Assembly (NCBI GenBank): GCA_030065985.1 | Contig: JASJCM010000003.1 | Location: 1-64,000 of the forward strand | Length of the DNA stretch: 64,000 nucleotides | DNA from: Woeseiaceae bacterium | GTDB taxonomy: Bacteria; Pseudomonadota; Gammaproteobacteria; Steroidobacterales; Woeseiaceae | Direction of reading: 5' to 3' | Shown here: piece by piece, positions 28,372 to 39,328 of the stretch | Layout: each line of letters starts with the position of its first letter | How positions within the stretch are numbered: position 1 is the stretch's first letter | Translations under genes and position numbers: made by a program | The notes under the pieces: generated by a model | Databases searched by the model: none | The model's input: only the letters and a program-made list of their open reading frames with translations | Told to the model about the DNA's origin: nothing

Positions 28372-29214
28372 CTATGTCGCGCGAGCGTCTTCCCTGTAGA
28401 CGTCGAAGTTGGCGTCATCGAGGCGATAGACCTGGAACGACATGAACGCGATGACCTGGAAGTAGACACTGCGCGCGAACGGCTGAAACTCGCGGTACTC
28501 GGCCGCACTCAACAGGATCGTCATGACGGCGTAGAGCGTCGCGGCGATGCTGACGAGTCCAAGCAACATCGCAATACGGCGCGTATGGCGCATCCGGTCC
28601 TCGTCTGTCTGGTGCGGGTTCAGCTTCTTGCCATACAACTGCCAGCCCAGAATCGACGCGAAGAACACATTCATCGCCGTGATGATCAGGTTGTTCTGGT
28701 AGCCACCGAACCACGGGTAGTCGAACTGCCGGAACCAGGTGACGAACACCCAAAAACCCAGGTAGACGACTACGATCGACCAGAACAGCGCCGGCGACAT
28801 GACGTCGAACAGGCGCCGGGGACTCAGGTCTGCACTGCGTGTCGACCGTGTATTCAGCTCACGCATGAGTTTGAGTTCGGCGCGCAGTGTGTGCTCGATC
28901 CAGAGCATAGGGACGATCTGCAAAAGGAAATACCAGAACGCGGTATTGCCAAACGTTTTGCGGTTAAAGTCCACCGTCGTGAGCGCCACAAACGCGGCTA
29001 TGCCGATGGCCACAATCACGTAGTTGAGTGTGCGGTACGTACTCCGTTTGCCCTCGTAATGCTCGAGCGGCCGCGGATACAGGCGCGGGTGCGTACTCGG
29101 TGGGTAGTTGTCCAGAACGTGGGTCATGCGACGCACGATGGTCTGCGGAAACACCATGGAGATCAGCAATATCTGGCCCGCGAAGGCAATGAAGAAAAGC
29201 GATTGTGCAGTCAT
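28372..29214 (-). CDS. Multi-pass membrane protein controlled by GntR neighbour
   Basis: A 280-residue integral membrane protein with about six hydrophobic helices (for example FFIAFAGQILLISMVF, YVIVAIGIAAFVALTTV, ALFWSIVVVYLGFWVFVTWF, LLGLVSIAATLYAVMTILL). Conserved-looking basic loops include TRRIAMLL and RRMTHVLDNYPPSTHPRLYP. I do not recognise the family. Its start lies ten bases after the GntR-type repressor stop in the same direction, so the pair forms an autoregulated operon of the kind typical for YtrA-group regulators, which usually govern membrane transport or envelope proteins. Confidence 0.65.
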   Translation of the reverse strand: MTAQSLFFIAFAGQILLISMVFPQTIVRRMTHVLDNYPPSTHPRLYPRPLEHYEGKRSTYRTLNYVIVAIGIAAFVALTTVDFNRKTFGNTAFWYFLLQIVPMLWIEHTLRAELKLMRELNTRSTRSADLSPRRLFDVMSPALFWSIVVVYLGFWVFVTWFRQFDYPWFGGYQNNLIITAMNVFFASILGWQLYGKKLNPHQTDEDRMRHTRRIAMLLGLVSIAATLYAVMTILLSAAEYREFQPFARSVYFQVIAFMSFQVYRLDDANFDVYREDARAT

Positions 29215-29224
29215 GAATAATTCC

Positions 29225-29605
29225 TCAGGATTCGCGTCGATTCATGATCGCGGCGAACGCAATCCGGATTTCCGAATCGGTCGCGCCGCTCTCCTTCAGC
29301 GCCGCAATAGTGTTTGTGAGTTTGGCCGTAACGAGCTCATTGAGATCGACGAGACTGGCGGCCTTCGCATCCGGGTGCACGAAGGTGCCCCGATAGCCGC
29401 GCGCCTGAATGACGGAATCGCGCTCGAGCAGCCGGTACGCCTTGGCGACCGTCTTGTTGTTCAGATTCAGATCATTGGCGAGCTGCCGAATCGACGGCAG
29501 CGGATCGCCGGGTTTCTTTGCCCCGCTCTGCACCGCCCGCTTGACCTGCTCGATGAGCTGGGCAAACAACGGCGTGGGGCTTTCTATGTCGACGACAATC
29601 TGCAT
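29225..29605 (-). CDS. GntR family (YtrA-type) transcriptional repressor
   Basis: Start set at ATG 29605 (MQIVVDIESPTPLFAQLIEQ), cutting a 49-residue false extension that would run through the operator; the result is 126 residues, right for the short YtrA subgroup. The winged HTH is KKPGDPLPSIRQLANDLNLNNKTVAKAYRLLERDSVIQARGYRGTFV, and only a small helical dimerisation tail follows (LVTAKLTNTIAALKESG). No large effector domain is present. A 15-bp-arm inverted repeat lies 13 bp before the start, and the membrane-protein gene follows. Confidence 0.9.
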   Translation of the reverse strand: MQIVVDIESPTPLFAQLIEQVKRAVQSGAKKPGDPLPSIRQLANDLNLNNKTVAKAYRLLERDSVIQARGYRGTFVHPDAKAASLVDLNELVTAKLTNTIAALKESGATDSEIRIAFAAIMNRRES

Positions 29606-29617
29606 GATGTCTCTTGA

Positions 29618-29653
29618 CCCATATGTACCATGTGTGCGCATGGTACATATGGG
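29618..29653. promoter_or_regulatory. GntR operator: 15-bp inverted repeat
   Basis: CCCATATGTACCATG and its exact reverse complement CATGGTACATATGGG are separated by six bases (TGTGCG). It lies between hslO and the GntR gene, 13 bp before the repressor's ATG. A partial extra copy (GGGGTACATCCC) follows. Position, symmetry and half-site spacing fit autoregulation by the adjacent YtrA-type protein. Confidence 0.8.
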
Positions 29654-29687
29654 GTACATCCCTGTCAACCGGGATCGCGATTGATTT

Positions 29688-30548
29688 CTAATGCATGGAG
29701 TCGGGTGCAGGCACGACGTTGTCAGAGAATATGCGTTCGACGTCGACGGCATCGAAATGGCGGCGACGGCCGCAGTATTCGCAGGTCACCTCGATGCTGC
29801 CAAGCTCTTCCAGGGCCTCGCGCGACTCGGCCTCGCCGAGCATCTTGAGGACATCCTCTGTCTTGCGCGCCGAGCAGCGGCACCGGAATTTCACCGGATG
29901 CGGCTGGTAGACCCGGACATCATCTTCAGCGAACAGCTTGCCGATCAGCTCGATGCCCGCCTCGCCAGCAAAGTCCTTCTCGGTGAGCGTCTCGGCCAGG
30001 AATTTCAGGCGATTCCAGTCGTCGGCATCCATCGTCTCGCCCGGCACTTGCTGCAACAGCAGTCCGCCGGCCACATCTGCATTGGCGACGAGCGCTATAT
30101 GGCTGGGCACCTGCACCGAGCGATCGAAGTAGTGTTCGAGACTCGCCGCAAGCGATGTATCGTCGATCGCGACAATGCCCTGGTAGGGGCGATCACCCGA
30201 GTCGACGGTCACCGCGCAATGCGCATTCGCGGTGAGCTCCGCGAAGTCCCTCGCATGGCCGCCTTCATGGACTGCGGCCATGCCGCGCACGTCGAACTCA
30301 CTGGTACATTGCATGACGAGCATCTGCAGGACCCCGGCGCCCTGGATCTGCAGGGTGATCGCACCGTCGAACTTGAGGCTCTGTGCAATCAGGCCGGTTA
30401 CCGCTGCCGCATGCCCGAGCGTCTCAGTGACGATCGCGTCGTAGTCGTGGTCGCGCAACATACGGCGCCAGGACTGCGACAGGTGGATCAGCGCTCCACG
30501 AACCGGCAGCGCCTCGAATCCAAACGGCGTAACACTATCGGCCGACAT
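29688..30548 (-). CDS. hslO: Redox-regulated chaperone Hsp33
   Basis: A 286-residue cytoplasmic holdase activated by oxidation. The C-terminal zinc centre is visible as CRC (KFRCRCSARKTED, about residue 230) and CEYC (VTCEYCGRRRHFD, about 262), the four cysteines of the CxC-x27-32-CxxC Hsp33 signature. The N-terminal core has GALIHLSQSW, AAAVTGLIAQSLKFDGAITLQIQG and a GMAAVHEGG loop. It is one base upstream of the gatB stop region and transcribed in the same direction as gatCAB. Confidence 0.93.
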   Translation of the reverse strand: MSADSVTPFGFEALPVRGALIHLSQSWRRMLRDHDYDAIVTETLGHAAAVTGLIAQSLKFDGAITLQIQGAGVLQMLVMQCTSEFDVRGMAAVHEGGHARDFAELTANAHCAVTVDSGDRPYQGIVAIDDTSLAASLEHYFDRSVQVPSHIALVANADVAGGLLLQQVPGETMDADDWNRLKFLAETLTEKDFAGEAGIELIGKLFAEDDVRVYQPHPVKFRCRCSARKTEDVLKMLGEAESREALEELGSIEVTCEYCGRRRHFDAVDVERIFSDNVVPAPDSMH

Positions 30549-30549
30549 C

Positions 30550-31986
30550 TCAGTCCGACAGTTTCTGCTTCAGGATCTGGTTCACCTGTCCCGGATTGGC
30601 CTGGCCCTTTGTTTCTTTCATGACCTGGCCAACGAAAAAACCGATCAGCTTGTCCTTGCCCGCCTTGTATTCCGCGACCTGGCCAGGATTCGCCTCGATG
30701 ACCTTGTCGACGACAGCCTCGATGGCTGACGAATCCGTAATTTGCTTCAGGCCCTTCGCTTCGATGATCTCATCGGCCGTGCCCTCGCCGCTCCACATGG
30801 CCTCGAACACCTGCTTCGCAATCTTCCCCGAGATCGTGTTGTCGTGAATACGCGTTACGAGACCGGCCAGGTCCTCAGCCGAGATTCGGCTGTCGGCGAG
30901 ACCAAGGCCTTCCTTGTTCAACGCACCGAGCAGGTCGCCGATGACCCAGTTGGCCACTACCTTTGGCTTCGCTTCGCTCGCCGCAACGGCCGTTTCATAG
31001 TAGTCAGCAAGCGGTCGCGAGATCGTCAGCTGCGCCGCATCGGCATTCTTGAGGTCGTATTCGTCGACAAAACGGTGCTGCTTCGCATCAGGGAGCTCGG
31101 GCAGCTGTTCCCTTACGTCTTCGATGTACTCGGCACTGATCTCAACCGGCAATAGATCCGGGTCCGGGAAGTAGCGGTAGTCGTTGGCCTCTTCCTTCGA
31201 GCGCATCGAGCGCGTCTCATCCTTGGCGGCGTCATACAAGCGCGTCTCCTGTACGACCTCTCCACCGTCCTCGATGAGGTCGATCTGGCGTTCGATCTCG
31301 TAATTGATCGCACGCTCGACGAAGCGGAACGAGTTGAGGTTCTTGATCTCCGTTCGCGTACCGAACTCTTCCTGGCCTCGCGGTCGAACGGAAACGTTGG
31401 CATCGCAGCGGAATGAACCTTCCTGCATGTTGCCGTCGGAGATGCCGAGGTAGCGCACGATCGTGTGAATCTTGCGCATGTAGGCGACCGCTTCTTTGGC
31501 AGAGCGGATGTCCGGTTCCGACACGATCTCTAGCAGCGGCGTGCCGGCTCGGTTCAGATCGATGCCCGACGAGCGATCGAGCCCCTCGTGAATCGACTTG
31601 CCGGCATCCTCTTCGAGATGCGCGCGGGTAATGCCGATACGCTTCTCATCGCCTTCGTCATCCGTGATGAACAGCTCACCGTGTTCGACGATGGGCAACT
31701 CGTACTGGCTGATCTGGTAGCCCTTCGGCAGGTCCGGGTAGAAGTAGTTCTTGCGCGCAAACACGGAACGCGGCGCGACGGTCGCGCCGACAGCAAGCCC
31801 GAACATGGCCGCCATGTGCACGACTTCCTCGTTGAGGACCGGCAGCACGCCCGGGTAACCGAGGTCGACGAGGCACGCCTGAGTATTGGGCTCTGCCCCA
31901 TAAGCCGTTGATGCGCCTGAGAAAATCTTGGACTTCGTTGCAAGCTGCGTGTGGATTTCCAGACCGATGACGACTTCCCAGCTCAT
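30550..31986 (-). CDS. gatB: Asp/Glu-tRNA amidotransferase subunit B
   Basis: Start set at ATG 31986 ([15 protein letters not shown]), giving 478 residues. GatB holds the kinase site that activates Glu-tRNA(Gln) or Asp-tRNA(Asn) before amidation by GatA. Features: [50 protein letters not shown] and the C-terminal YqeY-like domain ([32 protein letters not shown]) that binds tRNA. Its ATG overlaps the gatA stop (ATGA). Presence of a GatCAB next to mreB is the conserved gammaproteobacterial arrangement. Confidence 0.95.
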   Translation of the reverse strand: MSWEVVIGLEIHTQLATKSKIFSGASTAYGAEPNTQACLVDLGYPGVLPVLNEEVVHMAAMFGLAVGATVAPRSVFARKNYFYPDLPKGYQISQYELPIVEHGELFITDDEGDEKRIGITRAHLEEDAGKSIHEGLDRSSGIDLNRAGTPLLEIVSEPDIRSAKEAVAYMRKIHTIVRYLGISDGNMQEGSFRCDANVSVRPRGQEEFGTRTEIKNLNSFRFVERAINYEIERQIDLIEDGGEVVQETRLYDAAKDETRSMRSKEEANDYRYFPDPDLLPVEISAEYIEDVREQLPELPDAKQHRFVDEYDLKNADAAQLTISRPLADYYETAVAASEAKPKVVANWVIGDLLGALNKEGLGLADSRISAEDLAGLVTRIHDNTISGKIAKQVFEAMWSGEGTADEIIEAKGLKQITDSSAIEAVVDKVIEANPGQVAEYKAGKDKLIGFFVGQVMKETKGQANPGQVNQILKQKLSD

Positions 31987-33443
31987 GCGAAGTCCTCCGG
32001 GCACGCCGTGTGGAAATCAGTGACCTGCTGGTACGCGTGTGCGCAACGCAGCAGAGTACTTTCGTCGAAATGGTGGCCGACGAGATGCAGGCCAACGGGC
32101 AAGCCGTCAACGAATCCGCACGGTATCGACATGCCGGGAAAGCCGCCGAGGTTGGCGCCGATCGTGTAAATGTCATTGAGGTACATCGTGATCGGATCGT
32201 CGACTTTGTCACCGAGCTTGAATGCGGGCGTCGGTGCCGTCGGCCCCGCAATCACATCAACCTCTTCAAACGCGTTCTTGAAATCGTCGGCGATCAGATG
32301 ACGCACCTGTTGTGCCTTGAGGTAGTAAGCGTCGTAGTAGCCCGCCGACAGTACGTAGGTGCCCGTCATGATGCGGCGTTTCACTTCGTCGCCGAAGCCT
32401 TCGCCACGGCTACGGCAGTAGAGGTCGAGCAGATCTTCGGGATCGTCGGCACGATGGCCGAAACGCACGCCGTCGAAACGCGACAGGTTTGACGAGCATT
32501 CAGCCGGCGCCACGACGTAGTACGTTGGCACCGACAGGTCAATGTTGGGCATGTCGACTTCGACCACGGTTGCGCCGAGTGACTCGAGTACGGCGATCGC
32601 CTCCTTGATCCTGACACTGCAGTCGGCGTCGAGGCCTTCGTCGAAATGCTGGCGCACGAGACCGATCTTCAGACCCTCGATCGACTGGCCGAGCTCCGCA
32701 ACGTAGTCAGGAACGGGCTCATTGAGACAGGTCGAGTCGCGCTCGTCGAATCCGGCCATTACGCCGAGCAGGCGAGCAGCATCTTCGGCCGAGCGCGTAA
32801 TGACGCCCGCCTGGTCGAGACTCGAGGCAAACGCGATCATCCCGTAGCGCGAGACGCGGCCGTAGGTCGGCTTGATCCCAACGGTCCCTGTCAGCGCCGC
32901 AGGCTGGCGGATCGAACCGCCCGTATCCGTTGCAGTGGCCGCAGGCGCCAAACGCGCAGCAACGGCTGCCGCCGAACCACCCGACGAGCCACCAGGCGAA
33001 CGGTCGAGATCCCAGGGATTCCTGACGGGCCCGAAAAAGCTCGTCTCATTCGACGAGCCCATCGCAAATTCATCCATGTTCGCCTTGCCAAGGACGACAG
33101 CGCCCGCGGCGGCGAGTCGCTCGACGATCGTCGCATCGTAAGGCGATACAAAATTGTCCAGCATTCTGGAGCCGCAGGTCGTCTTGACGCCACGCGTACA
33201 GAAAATGTCTTTGTGCACGATCGGCAGGCCGTTCAGGACGCCACCCTCGCCGGCCGCGCGTGCCTGATCCGCGCGCTCGGCCGCGGCCAGCGCGTTATCG
33301 GACGTCACCGTGACGAAGGCATTGAGTTTCTCATCGTGCGCGGCAATGCGCTCGAGTAGCGACTGCGTCAGCTCAACCGACGAATACTCACCGCTGTCCA
33401 GACCGGCCGCGAGCTCGGTCAGTGTTTTCGCGTGCAGGTCCAT
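31983..33443 (-). CDS. gatA: Asp/Glu-tRNA amidotransferase subunit A
   Basis: Start set at ATG 33443, which overlaps the gatC stop (TGATG); 486 residues. The amidase-signature triad is present: lysine in PIVHKDIF (about 77), cis-serine and nucleophile in [19 protein letters not shown] with [12 protein letters not shown]. It hydrolyses glutamine to supply ammonia to GatB. The overlapping gatC-gatA-gatB arrangement ensures stoichiometric synthesis. Confidence 0.96.
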   Translation of the reverse strand: MDLHAKTLTELAAGLDSGEYSSVELTQSLLERIAAHDEKLNAFVTVTSDNALAAAERADQARAAGEGGVLNGLPIVHKDIFCTRGVKTTCGSRMLDNFVSPYDATIVERLAAAGAVVLGKANMDEFAMGSSNETSFFGPVRNPWDLDRSPGGSSGGSAAAVAARLAPAATATDTGGSIRQPAALTGTVGIKPTYGRVSRYGMIAFASSLDQAGVITRSAEDAARLLGVMAGFDERDSTCLNEPVPDYVAELGQSIEGLKIGLVRQHFDEGLDADCSVRIKEAIAVLESLGATVVEVDMPNIDLSVPTYYVVAPAECSSNLSRFDGVRFGHRADDPEDLLDLYCRSRGEGFGDEVKRRIMTGTYVLSAGYYDAYYLKAQQVRHLIADDFKNAFEEVDVIAGPTAPTPAFKLGDKVDDPITMYLNDIYTIGANLGGFPGMSIPCGFVDGLPVGLHLVGHHFDESTLLRCAHAYQQVTDFHTACPEDFA

Positions 33444-33730
33444 CACTCGATGACCTTCGGCACGAGATACAGCCCATCGGTCACCGACGGGGCATTTTCC
33501 TGGAATCGATCGCGTTCGTCGGACTCGATGACGGCATCCGGGCGCAGGCGCTGGGCCACGTCGAGCGGGTGCGCCATCGGTACAACGCCCTCGGTGTCGG
33601 CTTCGGACAGATGGTCGACGAAATCCACGATTCGAGAAAGCTTGTCGACGAGTTCGGCATGCTCTTCGGGCTTTAATTTGAGGCGGGCCAGCGTCGCGAT
33701 CTGCTGGACCTGGTCTTCAGTGAGTGACAC
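33443..33730 (-). CDS. gatC: Asp/Glu-tRNA amidotransferase subunit C
   Basis: A 95-residue subunit that wraps around GatA and GatB. The N-terminal [23 protein letters not shown] and the central [24 protein letters not shown], followed by [22 protein letters not shown], are the standard GatC elements. First gene of the gatCAB operon, divergent from mreB across a 145-bp promoter region. Confidence 0.95.
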   Translation of the reverse strand: MSLTEDQVQQIATLARLKLKPEEHAELVDKLSRIVDFVDHLSEADTEGVVPMAHPLDVAQRLRPDAVIESDERDRFQENAPSVTDGLYLVPKVIE

Positions 33731-33777
33731 GGGGTTTTCCGGCCTGTTTCTGGGTTCTAGTCAGCGGTGTTTCGGGA

Positions 33778-33791
33778 CCCGCGAAAGCGGG
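33778..33791. repeat. GAAA-tetraloop hairpin in the gatC/mreB gap
   Basis: CCCGC-GAAA-GCGGG is a 5-bp stem with a GNRA-type loop, flanked by further partial pairing (GGGAC...GGGGAC context). It lies between the divergent gatC and mreB promoters; role unknown, possibly REP-like. Confidence 0.4.
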
Positions 33792-33812
33792 GACGCAATA
33801 ATACACGCCGCC

Positions 33813-33841
33813 TTGTGGAAAGTCGTGCGCATTGCTAGATT
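33813..33841 (+). promoter_or_regulatory. Candidate sigma-70 promoter for mreB
   Basis: TTGTGG (-35, 33813-33818) and TAGATT (-10, 33836-33841) are separated by exactly 17 bases and lie 34 bp upstream of the mreB start, leaving a short leader. Both hexamers match four of six consensus positions. Confidence 0.5.
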
Positions 33842-33851
33842 ACGCCGTTAA

Positions 33852-34919
<1,068 letters not shown>

Positions 34920-34937
34920 TCTCCCCCACGCGGAACC

Positions 34938-35816
34938 ATGGTCGCGTCCCGGGGAAATAACAGCAGTCCAGCACGTATCCCGGCGCTGGGGCTCCGCGTC
35001 ATCGTTCTGATTCTCGTCAGCATCGTGCTGATGTACCTCGATCACCGCCAGAATCACCTTGACGGCATTCGCCGCGGTATCGGCGCAGCCGTGTATCCCG
35101 TGCGCCTCCTGGTCGATGCCCCGGTGCGCTTCTGGGCCTGGCTCGGTGAGTCGACGACCTCGCGTAACGAGCTGGAGCTCGAACTGGGGCGGCTGCAGGC
35201 GGAACGCCTGCTGACGAACGCGCGCCTGCAGCGCCTTACCGCGCTCGAAGCCGAGAATGCGAGGCTGCGCGCCCTGCTTGAGGCGCGTACGCGTGTGCGC
35301 GACGAAGTGCGCGTCGCGGAGATCATGGCCGTCGACGCGAATCCCTATGAGCACAATCTCGTGATCGATATCGGTACTCGCGACGGCGTCTACGACGGCC
35401 AGGCCATCGTGGACGCGAATGGCGTCGTCGGCCAGGTCATCGAAACGGGCATCATGACGTCGCAGGCCGTGCTCATCAGCGACGCCGACCACGCGCTCCC
35501 GGTCGAGGTAAACCGCAACGGGCTGCGCACGATCGCCGTCGGTACCGGCGAGATCGACAGACTCGACCTGCCCTTCCTGCCCAACAACGCGGACATTCGG
35601 GCAGGTGATCTGCTGGTGACTTCAGGCCTTGGCGGTGCATTCCCGTCCGGTTATCCGGTCGCCGTTGTCGATTCGGTCACGCGCATGCCGTCCGAACCGT
35701 TTGCAGACGTTTCCGCTACGCCATCAGCAGCGCTCGACCAGGTACGCGAGGTCATGCTCGTCTGGTCGGCGCCTCCCGTTGCGCCCGAGGACGACGTCGA
35801 GGAGGACAGCGAATGA
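34938..35816 (+). CDS. mreC: Rod shape-determining protein MreC
   Basis: A 292-residue bitopic protein: one N-terminal helix (LRVIVLILVSIVLMYLDHR), a coiled coil at about residues 70-115 (RNELELELGRLQAERLLTNA, LEAENARLRALLEARTR) and a periplasmic double beta-barrel (VIDIGTRDGVYDGQAIVDAN, ADIRAGDLLVTSGLGGAFPSGYPVAVV). It links MreB to PBP2 and activates elongation. The stop overlaps mreD by four bases. The C-terminus is acidic. Confidence 0.95.
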   Translation: MVASRGNNSSPARIPALGLRVIVLILVSIVLMYLDHRQNHLDGIRRGIGAAVYPVRLLVDAPVRFWAWLGESTTSRNELELELGRLQAERLLTNARLQRLTALEAENARLRALLEARTRVRDEVRVAEIMAVDANPYEHNLVIDIGTRDGVYDGQAIVDANGVVGQVIETGIMTSQAVLISDADHALPVEVNRNGLRTIAVGTGEIDRLDLPFLPNNADIRAGDLLVTSGLGGAFPSGYPVAVVDSVTRMPSEPFADVSATPSAALDQVREVMLVWSAPPVAPEDDVEEDSE

Positions 35817-36298
35817 GCCGCGCCGAGCGCCGCCTGCCTGTACTCATCACGCTCCTCGTTGGCCTGATGCTGTCGATCATGCCGCTGCCCGATTCGGCCG
35901 AGCCTTTCCGGCCCGACTGGCTGGCATTGCTGCTGATCTTCTGGGCCATGCAGCTGCCGCGCAGCTGGAGCGTCGGCACGGCGTGGATCGTTGGGGTTGT
36001 CCTCGATGTCTCTTACGGCACGCTGCTCGGTCAACACGCCGTTGCGCTGTGTGTCATCGTCTTTATCACGGTGCGCTTCCACCTGTTAATGCGTGTATTC
36101 CCGCTATCTCAGCTCACGCTGACCGTGTTCGCACTCCTCGCCTTGTACCAGTTCATCCTGTTCTGGATAAACGGTGTTGCCGGTGTCACGGCGCCGTCCA
36201 TCACTTACTGGGCGCCGGTCATTACCGGTACCCTCCTCTGGCCGTTCTTCCACATGTTCCTCTCTGGCATCCGGTTCCGGCCGTCCTCCGGAGCCTAG
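35813..36298 (+). CDS. mreD: Rod shape-determining protein MreD
   Basis: A 161-residue membrane protein with five or so helices (ITLLVGLMLSIMPLP, WLALLLIFWAMQLPRSWSVG, LTVFALLALYQFILFWING). The motif RPDWLALLLIFWAMQLP and the GTLLGQHAVALCVIVF segment are typical of gammaproteobacterial MreD. It overlaps mreC (ATGA) and lies five bases before mrdA. Confidence 0.92.
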   Translation: MSRAERRLPVLITLLVGLMLSIMPLPDSAEPFRPDWLALLLIFWAMQLPRSWSVGTAWIVGVVLDVSYGTLLGQHAVALCVIVFITVRFHLLMRVFPLSQLTLTVFALLALYQFILFWINGVAGVTAPSITYWAPVITGTLLWPFFHMFLSGIRFRPSSGA

Positions 36299-36303
36299 AC
36301 GAC

Positions 36304-38199
36304 GTGGCCAGCCTGCTTTCGCCAATCAAGGACGTCCACTCCGAACGTCGCCTGTTCATCGCCCGCGTCATCCTGTCATCCGTCGTATCCGTGCTGCTGC
36401 TTGGATTCGTGATCGTCAGGCTCGTGCAGCTGCAGGTCGTCGATCACGAGCTGTTCGCTGAGAAGTCGCAGGGCAACCGTGTCCGCATCGAACCCGTGCC
36501 GCCAATTCGCGGCCTCGTGTTCGATCGAAATGGGCGCGTCATTGCCGAGAACCTGCCCGCCTACCAGTTGGAGCTGATTCCGGAGCAGGTGGGCGATATT
36601 GATGACACGCTGTCGCGGCTTTCCGGGCTCGGGCTCATCGAGGAAGAGGAAATACCCCGCTTCAAGGAGCTCAGCCGCAGCGGGCCCCGATTCAAACCGG
36701 TCACGCTCAAATTCCGGCTGACTGACGAGGAAATCGCCAACTTCGCGATTCAGCGCCCGCGTTTCCCGGGCGTCGATTTTCGCCCGCGCCTCGTGCGCCA
36801 TTACCCCAACGGGTCGGCGGTGGCGCATGCCGTAGGGTATGTCGGTGCATTGAGCACTGACGATCTGGAGCGCCTCGACCCTGCCGCCTACGCCGGCACA
36901 TCCCACACGGGGAAGACCGGTGTCGAGAACGCTTTCGAGGCAGACTTGCATGGCGACGCCGGCTACCGTCACCTGATTACCAATGCTCGCGGCCGTCAGA
37001 TTCCGAGCAACACGAGCGAGCTTCTCGACACGCTGCCCGATGACCTGACTCCGGAACCCGGCGATAACGTCTACCTGAGCCTCGATCTTGACCTCCAGCT
37101 TGTCGCGACCCAGGCATTCGAAGGACGCCGTGGCGCGCTCGTCGCGCTGAACCCGAACACCGGAGAAATTCTCGCGCTTGTCAGTGCGCCATCGTTCGAT
37201 CCAAACCTGTTCGCCGTTGGTATGAGTACCTCGCAGTATCGCGAGCTCAGTGAGAACCCGGACCGGCCCCTCTTCAACCGCGCCGTGCGCGGCGCTTATC
37301 CGCCGGGCTCGACGATCAAGCCGATGCTCGCGCTGGCGGCGCTCGAAACTGGCGCAACGAACCTGACACGCAAGAGCTTTTGCCGTGGCTTCTTTCAACT
37401 GCCCGGTGACGATCATCGCTACCGCGACTGGAAACCCGAGGGTCACGGTCCTGTCGATATTAGCGATGCTATTTCGCAATCCTGCGACGTGTACTTCTAC
37501 GAGATCAGCGTGGACATCGGTATTGATGCCATGCATGACTACCTCTCGCGATTCGGGCTCGGGATGCAGACAGGTATCGACACCGGTGGCGAACATGAAG
37601 GGCTCGTCCCTTCGAGGGAATGGAAGCGGCGGTCATTCCGTGACCGCGATGACAAGCGCTGGTATCACGGCGAAACCGTTATCGCTTCGATCGGCCAGGG
37701 CTACATGCTGGCCACACCGCTGCAGCTCGCTAACGCGATCGCGGCCGTCGGGACGCGCGGCAAGCGTTTCAAACCTTACATTGTTGCCGCGGTCGAGGAT
37801 CCGCTGACGAGTTCACGCCACCTGACGCAGCCGCAGCCGCTGCCCGATGTAGAGATCAGCAGCGACTTCTACTGGGACAATGTCATCAACGCGATGAATG
37901 ACGTGCTGCAAGGTGAGCGTGGGACGGCGCGTGCCGTCGGTTACGGCGCCCCGTACCGCATGGCCGGCAAGAGCGGTACGGCGCAAGTCATTACGGTCGC
38001 CCAGGACGAAGAGTACGACGAGCTGGAACTCGAGGAGCGCCAGCGAGATCACGCCTTGTTTGTATCGTTTGCGCCGCTCGATGACCCGCAGATCGCCGTC
38101 GCGCTCATTGTAGAAAACGGCGAGAGCGGCAGTAATGTCGCCGCGCCGATTGCCAGAACCGTGATGGACGCGTGGCTGGGGTACGACGATGCGCCTTAG
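36304..38199 (+). CDS. mrdA: Penicillin-binding protein 2
   Basis: Start set at GTG 36304 (MASLLSPIKDVHSERRLF), immediately after mreD; the track's ORF begins 225 codons too early in another gene. 631 residues: N-terminal transmembrane helix (VILSSVVSVLLLGFVIVRLV), pedestal domain, and the transpeptidase with PPGSTIKPMLALA (SxxK serine), ISQSCD (SxN) and GKSGTAQV (KSG). Essential D,D-transpeptidase of lateral wall growth, partner of RodA encoded next with an 11-bp overlap. Confidence 0.96.
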   Translation: MASLLSPIKDVHSERRLFIARVILSSVVSVLLLGFVIVRLVQLQVVDHELFAEKSQGNRVRIEPVPPIRGLVFDRNGRVIAENLPAYQLELIPEQVGDIDDTLSRLSGLGLIEEEEIPRFKELSRSGPRFKPVTLKFRLTDEEIANFAIQRPRFPGVDFRPRLVRHYPNGSAVAHAVGYVGALSTDDLERLDPAAYAGTSHTGKTGVENAFEADLHGDAGYRHLITNARGRQIPSNTSELLDTLPDDLTPEPGDNVYLSLDLDLQLVATQAFEGRRGALVALNPNTGEILALVSAPSFDPNLFAVGMSTSQYRELSENPDRPLFNRAVRGAYPPGSTIKPMLALAALETGATNLTRKSFCRGFFQLPGDDHRYRDWKPEGHGPVDISDAISQSCDVYFYEISVDIGIDAMHDYLSRFGLGMQTGIDTGGEHEGLVPSREWKRRSFRDRDDKRWYHGETVIASIGQGYMLATPLQLANAIAAVGTRGKRFKPYIVAAVEDPLTSSRHLTQPQPLPDVEISSDFYWDNVINAMNDVLQGERGTARAVGYGAPYRMAGKSGTAQVITVAQDEEYDELELEERQRDHALFVSFAPLDDPQIAVALIVENGESGSNVAAPIARTVMDAWLGYDDAP

Positions 38200-39328
38200 C
38201 GATACGCAGCGACTCATCGCACCAAAGTCCGCGCCACTAAATGACTTCGCGCGCCTAATGCGCAAGCTGCACGTAGACGGGCCGCTGCTCGTCGGTCTTC
38301 TGCTGATCTGCGGCCTCGGGTTGTTCGTCCTGTATAGCGCCGTTGGTGAAAGTAACCGGCTGCTCATGAACCAGGTCGTGCGCCTCGGCGTCGCGTTCGT
38401 CGCGATGCTGATCGTCGCGCAGCTTCCGCCAGGGTTCCTGCGCCGCTGGACACCCTGGGGTTATATGCTCGGCCTTTTACTGCTCGTCCTCGTGCTGTTC
38501 AAGGGCGAAGTCGGACAGGGCGCGCGGCGCTGGCTCGACATCGGCATCCGCTTCCAGCCGTCGGAGGCCATGAAGCTCGGCGTGCCGATGATGGCTGCAT
38601 GGTTCCTGCACGACAGACAGATTCCGCCGAAGCTCGGACACATCGCGATTATCGCGGTCATGATCGTTGTGCCTACCATCCTGATCGCCCGGCAACCGGA
38701 TCTCGGCACGTCGCTGCTAATCGCGGCATCGGGAATCATCGTCATCATTCTGGCCGGCATGTCATTCCGCCTGATTGTCGGCCTGGGCATCGCCGCAATC
38801 CCGGGCGCACTCGTGCTCTGGAATTTCATGAAGGACTATCAGAAGCAGCGCGTCCTGACGCTGCTCGACCCGGACAGTGACCCGCTTGGCGCGGGCTACA
38901 ACATTATTCAATCGAAAATCGCGATCGGCTCCGGCGGCACCTTCGGCAAAGGCTGGACGAACGGGTCCCAGGCCCAGCTCGAATTCCTGCCGGAACGCGA
39001 CACGGATTTCATTTTTGCGGTGCTTGGCGAGGAATTCGGGCTGCTCGGTGCGCTGACGCTGCTCGTCCTGTACATGTTCGTGATCGCACGCGGCCTGTAT
39101 ATCGCGGTGCAGGCACACGACACCTATTCCCGCTTGCTCGCCGGGTCTATCAGCCTGACGTTCATGGTCTACGTCTTCGTCAACACCGCGATGGTGACCG
39201 GACTCGTACCGGTCGTCGGGGTGCCGCTGCCGCTGGTCAGTTTTGGCGGCACGTCGATGGTGACGCTGATGGCTGGTTTCGGTATTCTCATGTCCATTCA
39301 CTCGCACCGGAAACTGTTGCCGCACTGA
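38189..39328 (+). CDS. rodA: Peptidoglycan glycosyltransferase RodA
   Basis: A 379-residue SEDS-family protein with ten membrane helices. Conserved parts: GEVGQGARRWLDIGIRFQPSEAMKLGVP, RQPDLGTSLLIAASGI with the aspartate needed for polymerase activity in the following loop region, FLPERDTDFIFAVLGEEFGLLG and the C-terminal VPLPLVSFGGTSMVTLMAGFGI. It polymerises glycan strands together with PBP2. Stop and mltB start overlap as TGATG. Confidence 0.96.
   Translation: MRLSDTQRLIAPKSAPLNDFARLMRKLHVDGPLLVGLLLICGLGLFVLYSAVGESNRLLMNQVVRLGVAFVAMLIVAQLPPGFLRRWTPWGYMLGLLLLVLVLFKGEVGQGARRWLDIGIRFQPSEAMKLGVPMMAAWFLHDRQIPPKLGHIAIIAVMIVVPTILIARQPDLGTSLLIAASGIIVIILAGMSFRLIVGLGIAAIPGALVLWNFMKDYQKQRVLTLLDPDSDPLGAGYNIIQSKIAIGSGGTFGKGWTNGSQAQLEFLPERDTDFIFAVLGEEFGLLGALTLLVLYMFVIARGLYIAVQAHDTYSRLLAGSISLTFMVYVFVNTAMVTGLVPVVGVPLPLVSFGGTSMVTLMAGFGILMSIHSHRKLLPH

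Noticed and set aside
33775-33795. CCCGC-GAAA-GCGGG as a mreB transcription attenuator
   Set aside because: It lies upstream of the candidate mreB promoter, so it is not in the mreB transcript.
35629-36303. 225-codon N-terminal extension of PBP2 in the ORF track
   Set aside because: It runs through mreC and mreD in another frame, and PBP2 begins normally at GTG 36304 before its membrane helix.
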